Source: Mesostigma viride | Lineage: Eukaryota; Streptophyta; Mesostigmatophyceae; Mesostigmatales; Mesostigmataceae | Assembly (NCBI GenBank): GCA_009746045.1 | Contig: RPFO01000670.1 | Coordinates: forward strand, 622,954 to 686,953 | Direction: 5' to 3' | DNA length: 64,000 nt | In this document: positions 58,082-64,000 of the stretch, piece by piece | How the letters are laid out: each line of letters starts with the position of its first letter | How positions within the stretch are numbered: position 1 is the stretch's first letter | Notes under the pieces: model-generated | Database searches by the model: none | What the model saw: only the letters and a program-made list of their open reading frames with translations | What the model was told of the DNA's origin: nothing | Translations under genes and position numbers: made by a program

Positions 58082-59412
58082 CTGAGCAGCACCATACTGT
58101 GAGCTTCCTGGAAGGATGCTATCAACTGGTGGACAGAGGTTAGGCGTCTTCTGAAGGGGCCTTCAGCATCCCTATCAGGTAACTCCAGGTCAAATGGAGT
58201 CAAGGGGCACTGGCCATGGCAAATGACAAATGGAGACATTTGGTGAGGAGCCAGGGGTGAGTTGTTGATGGCAAACTCTATGAAGGGAAGTTTCTTGTCC
58301 CATTCCTTGTTATCATGGGTACAATAGTGCTTCTGGCATTCCCGTACAATACGGTTCAGCCTCTCCACAGCCCCCGTGCTGGCACACCTGTATGCTACTC
58401 CAAAGGCCAACTTAGTGTCTAGGATGTCAAAGAAGGACTTCCAAAACCCAGACATCCACAAGGGATCCTGGTCAGTGATGATTACACGTGGCATGCCATG
58501 CAATCTGTACACCTCCTTCATGAACAACTCTACACACTGGGCAGCTGTGAGATGGGCATTGCAGGGGATGAGGTGGCACATTCTAGACAGCCTGTCCATC
58601 ACCACTAGTATCCTGTCATTGCCAGCATCAGAAACAGGCAAGCCACAAATGAAGTCCATGGTCACACTGATCCAGGGTCGAAGGGGAATAGGCATGGCCA
58701 TAGGAAAGATAGGCACTGCCTGAGTCCTAACCTTATTCCTTTGGCATGAGTCACAGGAAGCCACATAGGCTTTGATATCACGAAACATGCCAGGCCACCA
58801 AAACCTCTCTTGTACTTCATGGAGAAGCTTAGCATACCCAGGATGACACGCAGTCACGTCGTCATGGAAGCAATGCAACACAGTGGGAATGGCCATTTCT
58901 GGCACATAGACCTTCCTGGTCACTACATGATCTGCATCCTGGGTGTGGACATACAGGACTCCCTCCCAGTACTCCACAGGCCTGTTACCAAAGCTTCCTT
59001 CCTGAATGGCCTTAGTGGCCAGGTCCTCAGTTTTAGTGAAGGCCTTAATCACGTCCAGCAGGGCTATACTCATAGGGTTAGGCAGGACTAGCTGTTTGCC
59101 AGGTCCTAAAGGCTGCAGCTGCAGCACCTCACCCTCCTGCAGGTGACTAGTGACTAGATGCTTGGATGACAGAACATCAGCCACAGGTGTACGTGACTTC
59201 CCCTTGATCTCAGCTGCCAATCCTCTAGACTTGGTCAGCATCCCTGGCTCCAGTATCCACTTCCTGGGCCGTCCCCCCCCTCCTAGGATTCTCTGTGCTT
59301 GGTTGTGTTGTGAGAGTGGGCTGGCTACCAGCAGAACCCTCCCTAAGACTGCTCTGCAGTGACTGACCCCCACCCTGGACGCCTGTCGACCCTGGGACAG
59401 AGCCCTGGTCAA
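58054..59412 (-). pseudogene. Gypsy integrase (zinc-binding and catalytic core)
   Basis: The zinc module reads CHPGYAKLLHEVQERFWWPG and CDSCQRNK. The catalytic D,D,E residues appear in VTMDFICGLP, VIITDQDPLW and STGAVERLNR (glutamate present). The last 20 codons after HSMVL read out of frame, and coding continues at 58081. Role: insertion of element cDNA into the genome. Confidence 0.88.
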
Positions 59413-59510
59413 TGAGCATCTCGTGACTAAAGCTAGCCTCTACAGGGGGTGGCTCAGCTTGGAGGTTTGCTGGTTAGCTGCCTGTGCCCTGGTGACAGCA
59501 CCACACTCTA

Positions 59511-60833
59511 CTACAGAAACCATGGCAGCACAAATATCCAGATCCTCGTGAAATGTCCCATCAGATCCCTTCTTCTAGAGAGGGCGTCTGGCACCACATT
59601 CTGTGATCCTGGGACATACTGCACAGAGAAAGGATAGAATCCCCCTAGGTACTCCATCCACCCAGCCATCCTCTTACTCATCCTACTCTGTTCTAGCACG
59701 TGCACCAAGGGCCTGTGGTCAGTCATCAGGGTGATAGACTCTTGCCCTAGCCCATCTGTAGCACTGCTAGCCACAGAAAACTGAGCTCCCTTCAACAGAT
59801 GCTCCCACTTGTGACATGCTACCACTAAACCCAGCAACTCCTGCTCGTGTACAGGGTAGTTACGTTCAGCTGAGCTCATGGTTTTAGACATGTACTCCAC
59901 TGGCTGTGGTCCATAGCCATGGTCTTGCATCAGCACAGCACCTATGGCGCCTTGAGAGGCATCTGACCTAACCTGATAAGGTAGATCTGGGTTGGGACCC
60001 ACTAGCACAGGGGTGGATGTGAGCTTCTGCTTCAACAGGTCAAAGGCCTGCTGACACCTATCTGTCCACTCAAACTGAACATCCTTCTTGATTAACTCAA
60101 GCAAGGGGGTGGAGATGGCAGCCATGTCAGGGATAAAACGCCTGTACCACCCCACCATGCCCAGGAAGGACTTGACATCATGTGCAGACTGCAACACAGG
60201 CCACTCAAGGATGGCAGCAATCTTAGCATTGTCAGGTGTCATACCCAAGGAACTCAACTTGTACCCTAGGAACCCCACTTCATGCCCCCACTCCACCTTA
60301 GACCTCTTGACAGACAAGTGGTAGTGCTGGATGACCTTCAGGACCTCCTCCACGTTCTCCAGATGCTCCTTGAACGTCTTTGAGTGCACCAGGATGTCGT
60401 CCATGTAGGCCACCACGCAGGTCCTGAACACGGGTCTTGCAGGGTCACACAGGTGGGCAATGTCTTTGAACCTGGGATTCCTGAGATCAGGGGAGATCTG
60501 AGGCAGAGAGTTCCCTGTCAGATGGCCAAAGATAGCATTCACAAACATCTGCATAGTAGCTGGGCTGTTGGAGGCCCCCATGGGCATCACAGTCCACTGG
60601 AACTGACCCCAGGGTGTGGAGAATGCAGTTTTTGGAATGTCCTCAGTAGCTATCCTGATCTGCCAGAACGCGTGTCTAAGGTCAAACTTGGTGAAGTAAG
60701 ATGATCCAGCTGTCCTCTCTAGCAGCTCATCAATCCGTGGCAAGGGATACTTGGACTTCACTGTGACCTTGTTCAGGCCTCTCAGATCAATGCACAACCG
60801 CCATCCACCATCATGCTTGGGACAAGCAAACAC
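59511..60833 (-). pseudogene. Gypsy reverse transcriptase and RNase H
   Basis: 440 open codons. RT blocks: GGWRLCIDLRGLNKVTVKSK, YFTKFDLRHAFWQIRI, VMPMGASNSPATMQMFVN, active site CVVAYMDDILVHS, and VGFLGYKLS. RNase H: YQVRSDASQGAIGAVLMQD, NYPVHEQELLGLV and LMTDHRPLVHVLEQ, then PDALSRR. The RT N terminus is in the previous frame (ends 60782), so a frameshift lies near 60840. Confidence 0.92.
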
Positions 60834-61870
60834 CCAGAGCTGAAAGGACTATTGGCAGGAAGAATGAGTCCAGCTTCCAACAGGCCTGTCAAGATCACCT
60901 TCAGCTCTGCCATCTCAGCTGGCCCCATCCTGTACATGGGAACAAAGGGAGGCCTGGCACCATCCACAAGCTTGATGACATGAGTGATTGGCCCTTCAGG
61001 AGGGTACTGTGGCATTTTGTCCTCAAAAATGGCAGCAAACCTGTCCAAAAGGGCATCATGCAGCTTCTGCTCCTCCTCTGTGACAGCTGGTACTGGGTTC
61101 ACAGCATTCACCGTGTGGCCATGAGTCTCATCAGAGGGTGAGTTAGGAACCAGCTGTAAGAGAAAGACGTGTTCCACTGGGTAAGTAGCCAGGTAAGACA
61201 AGGTGTGATTGGCAGACCATACGTGCTTAAGTAATGCAGCACGTTTCTCTTCCAGTGAAGGCACCTTGACGTCCTCCTTGGCACCTGCAACCCCTCTCCC
61301 ATCATTGACAGCCTCATTAGTAGAACAGCACTCTGTGACTGGTCTTTCTCCCCCCTTAATCACTGTGGTGGCGTCCCACACTGACCCATCCTGAAACTGC
61401 ACCACCTTCTCAGACCACAAGATGGCAGGATTAGCAGACTCCAACCATGGCATCCCCAGAATCACATCAGCAGCAGTGAGTGGAATGACATCTGCTGTGA
61501 CAGACAAGGTTTGACGTGAGCACACTTGAAAAAGCAGTTGCACGTAGCCAGGTGAGTTACTCTGCCTACCATCAGAATATTGGACCTTAACAGGCACAGG
61601 GTGGGGGAGCACTGGTAGATGCAGCTCCTGCACCAAGGAAGTGGAAATGTAGTTACTTCCTGCACCTGAGTCAATCATGAAGAGACATAAAGGCTGAGCC
61701 AAAGGGACTGGCACGTTCAACAGCCTAGCCTGGAACTTCAAGAGTTGACTGGGAATAGGAGGGCCCAATGGGGTGGTGGAATCAGAGGCAGACAAGTTGT
61801 TCACAGGACGGACATGCACAGCAGGCAAACCAGTTAACTCCACCGCTGGACGTAGTCCTGGGGGCTCCAC
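60782..61870 (-). pseudogene. Gypsy aspartic protease and start of reverse transcriptase
   Basis: The protease active site is FMIDSGAGSNYIS, with a flap region and VILGMPWLESANPAILW. The linker leads to the RT start RPPFVPMYRMGPAEMAEL and LILPANSPFSS, after which the frame is lost. There is no ATG at the start. The frame joins Gag-tail sequence through an A AAA AAC run next to a TAG (61871-61880). Confidence 0.88.
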
Positions 61871-61940
61871 TAGTTTTTTGGCAGCTCAGGAGGATGATCT
61901 GAAGACGAGCTCCCCACTGAAGGCTGCACCTGCTGATCCT

Positions 61941-63472
61941 CTATGCCGTCTGCCTCCCTTCTCCCTCCTCCTCCTCTGCTAGGAGGTGCCACAGGGCGTT
62001 GACCATCCGACGCCTGTCTTGCCTGCTGAAGCCCTTGGGCTGGAATGGTCCCTTGCCCGAAGCCTGGAAGTTGGGTCTAAACCCAGGCTGTGCCCTGTGG
62101 TCGCTCTGGCTCACCCCAGGAGGGAAGGTGGATGGTCTGGTGAATGGAAGAACCCCCTGAGGACCCTTGGTGTCGCTGGGAACTGGTCTCGCTTGGGGCA
62201 ATCCCGTGCAAAGTGTCCCAGCTGGCCACACGTGAAACAGGCTCCTTTGGACTGCTCCATGGCACTGAGCTCCTCCATCACAGCGTTCAGCTGGTTCAGG
62301 GGCTTCTTAACAGCAGGCGCCTGGTTGCCTGCAGCAGGCTCCCACTTGAGGGAAAAGTCAGGGACACGGCACAGCGTGAGGGCATAAGACAGCACAGTAT
62401 CCCACTTCCACTCGACATAGTCGAAAGGGGAGAAATGCTTGTCAATATCCACCCTGACTTGAGGGGAGAGCCCATGCAGAAACCTGTGAAGAGCTTCAGA
62501 ATCAGAGCACTGGGGGATTTTGGCCCTCAGGTTGGTAAACGTCTCTACGTATTGTGGTAGTGTCAGGCCGGACTGAGTACAGTTGGCCAACGCGTCCCGG
62601 TCCAGACGGAGCTGGTCCTGGGGAAGGAGAAAACGTCGAAATGAAAGCATGAGAGATGGCAAATCCTTGCAAGTATTACCTGCCGAGGATCGTAAAAACT
62701 CATCAAACCTGTCGGCTGCACTGTCGCTCATTCGCTGTCGAACCATCTTCTTCTGGATGTCCAGGGAAAGTCGTTCTTCCGCTCGTTTGCCGTAGTTAGC
62801 AAAGTGGATAGCGAACACATCCTGGAATCGAGTAGAGAAATGATCGAAACTGCGGTGGGTTAGATTGGTGAGCGACAGCTTGTCTACGGATTCGATTTTT
62901 GGAAATGGCGGGGCGGAACCTTGATGCGGTGGTATAGTGACGGTCACGGGGACGTCGCTGGCGGGGGTGGTGAAGGTGACCGAGGTCGTCTGCGCTGGAT
63001 CCTGCCTATCGCTATCCTGCGTCTCATTCCTCGTAGTAACTGCGGTACTATTAGGTAAAACCCTTCCGTCACCCAACCGAGGAGCCTCTCTCCCCAATCC
63101 AGCAACCATGTCACGCATGGCCGCCTCCTCCTCCTCAATTCTCTGACGAAGTCTTCCCACATCCTGTTCCACCTCCTCCACCATCTTTCTATACATCGCT
63201 GCGTGTTGTTCATCGTGTAATAATCTGATTTTAGCTGCTGAGAGGCGATCCGCTGCAAGTCTGGTCCCGTCTCTTCCAGGCGTGGTATTTAGCGGGAAAA
63301 GAAATGAAGAAGATGCACTCCGCACAGGACTCGTTCGCGCGCTTGGAATCCTGGGCGACAGTGACGCTCCTCGACCCACGCCTGTCAGCGATGGCTCGCC
63401 TGGTTGGAGACCAGATGCAATGACGGAAAACTTGGGCCCTATGGACAACGAGGGCCGCCTCACTTCAGACAT
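61941..63472 (-). pseudogene. Gypsy Gag (capsid and zinc knuckle)
   Basis: The ATG at 63472 opens 453 codons. There is a coiled-coil-like stretch (AAMYRKMVEEVEQDVGRLRQ), a retrotransposon Gag capsid region (FRRFLLPQDQLRLDRDALAN and LTLPQYVETFTNLRAKIPQ, then LHGLSPQVRVDI), and a CCHC knuckle, CFTCGQLGHFARDC. The frame then appears to shift near 62180: the alternate frame 62231-61941 continues with FRPNFQASGKGPFQPKGFSR and an acidic end. Gag forms the particle that houses reverse transcription. Confidence 0.88.
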
Positions 63473-63830
63473 AGAAGTACGGTTGAAATCAAGTTGACGC
63501 CGTGGAGTACGAGCAGTTGTCTCAGCACCTTCCCTAGCAATGGGTTCCAGAGATGATGACGGATCTCCAAACCTTGATTAGTAGGGGGTAAAGGTGATTG
63601 TGTCTTCGAACTACTCATACTTCCACATGGAGTCGCGATCGTCTGCCTAGTAGAGACAACGGTTACGGCTGACTTCTAGTGTTACAGAGCAAGACAGTCA
63701 CATCAGGATGTGTCTCAGTCTGTAACACCGTAAGTTTTCCGCAACTCTATGAATCTTCTCGGATGACAGACATCTGATCAACGTTGTACTACCCGGAAGG
63801 TTGCGACTTCAAGAGAAACACCAAAGTAGA

Positions 63831-63846
63831 GATCCTCCGATACCAA
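63831..63846 (-). other. Primer binding site of the Gypsy element
   Basis: The minus strand just after the 5' LTR reads TTGGTATCGGAGGATC. Its TGGTATC start matches the initiator-Met tRNA type of PBS (usually TGGTATCAGAGC), with differences after that. Confidence 0.65.
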
Positions 63847-64000
63847 TGTAACGACTAAAAATGATCATCAACATCATCCACAGTCCAATATGAAAGATCT
63901 TTTACCTGGGTTGCTTTCCTGAGTTGCAGAACTTCAAGTATCCGAGCAACGTTGAGATGGAAATTCCACAGCACGTGATTTAGGGAATCACAACCCCTTG
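63847..64000 (-). repeat. 5' LTR of the Gypsy element, partial
   Basis: The first 154 bp of the LTR (plus-strand order), matching 55151-55310. It continues beyond the window, so the target duplication cannot be checked. Confidence 0.9.

Larger units (their letters stand above)
55151..64000 (-). mobile_element. Ty3/Gypsy chromovirus, minus strand, 5' LTR cut by the window edge
   Basis: LTR-PPT-pol-gag-PBS-LTR on the minus strand: gag 63472-62111, protease 61870 onward, RT-RNase H 60833-59511, integrase 59412-58054, chromodomain 58081-57503, extra ORF 57477-56348. The domain order PR-RT-RH-IN is that of Metaviridae/Gypsy, and the chromodomain places it among chromoviruses. It carries at least five frame changes, so this copy is probably not autonomous. 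It is inserted in the 41-bp satellite. Confidence 0.92.

Overview
The window looks like nuclear DNA of a eukaryotic, probably green, alga. Two host genes can be assembled exon by exon with GT-AG (once GC-AG) introns, GC-rich exons and repeat-filled introns. The rest is dominated by retroelements. The species cannot be named from the sequence alone.

Layout. 1-1600: a LINE ORF1 running off the left edge, a LINE 3' end and a short retroposon. About 2044-3455, minus strand: the last three exons of a 3D (Asp-Asp-Asp) domain protein. 5478-24336, plus strand: a 19-exon, 720-residue ABC-F ATPase resembling plastid ABCF5. The exons fit phase to phase and sum to 2163 nt. Its introns hold at least ten different tandem arrays, including about 4.4 kb of an 8-bp satellite and a 51-bp minisatellite whose first unit is the exon 5/intron 5 junction itself. 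24337-31988: a retroposon-rich intergenic zone in which one 8-10 bp target word separates three successive insertions. 31989-38398, plus strand: a six-exon, 870-residue TKL-type protein kinase with seven N-terminal KDGxxDMR-like repeats and two C-terminal UBA motifs. 39500-47280: a graveyard of LINE pieces in both orientations. Most keep 3' ends made of small stem-loops followed by TTAA-like short-period tails.

47280-55150 is a composite: a leader plus 41-bp satellite at each end, a TATA-driven 367-residue ORF of unknown family on the minus strand, an A-B-C-A'-C' repeat structure resembling the split direct repeats of PAT/TOC1-type elements, a 1.7-kb TTAA-flanked piggyBac-like element, and two LINE fragments inserted at the same position of different satellite units. 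55151 to beyond 64000, minus strand: a Ty3/Gypsy chromovirus (gag, protease, RT-RNase H, integrase, chromodomain) with LTRs, PBS and PPT, several frameshifts and an extra ORF between pol and the 3' LTR.

The host genes show no operon-like link. The ABC-F is expected to act in (plastid) translation and the kinase in signalling. No CRISPR, rRNA, conventional tRNA gene or bacterial operon was seen. The most informative observations are the four retroposon copies with exact target duplications (one with an empty site in the same window), the minisatellite born from a splice junction, the piggyBac-like element, the split-repeat structure with the unknown ORF, and the repeat/kinase/UBA architecture.
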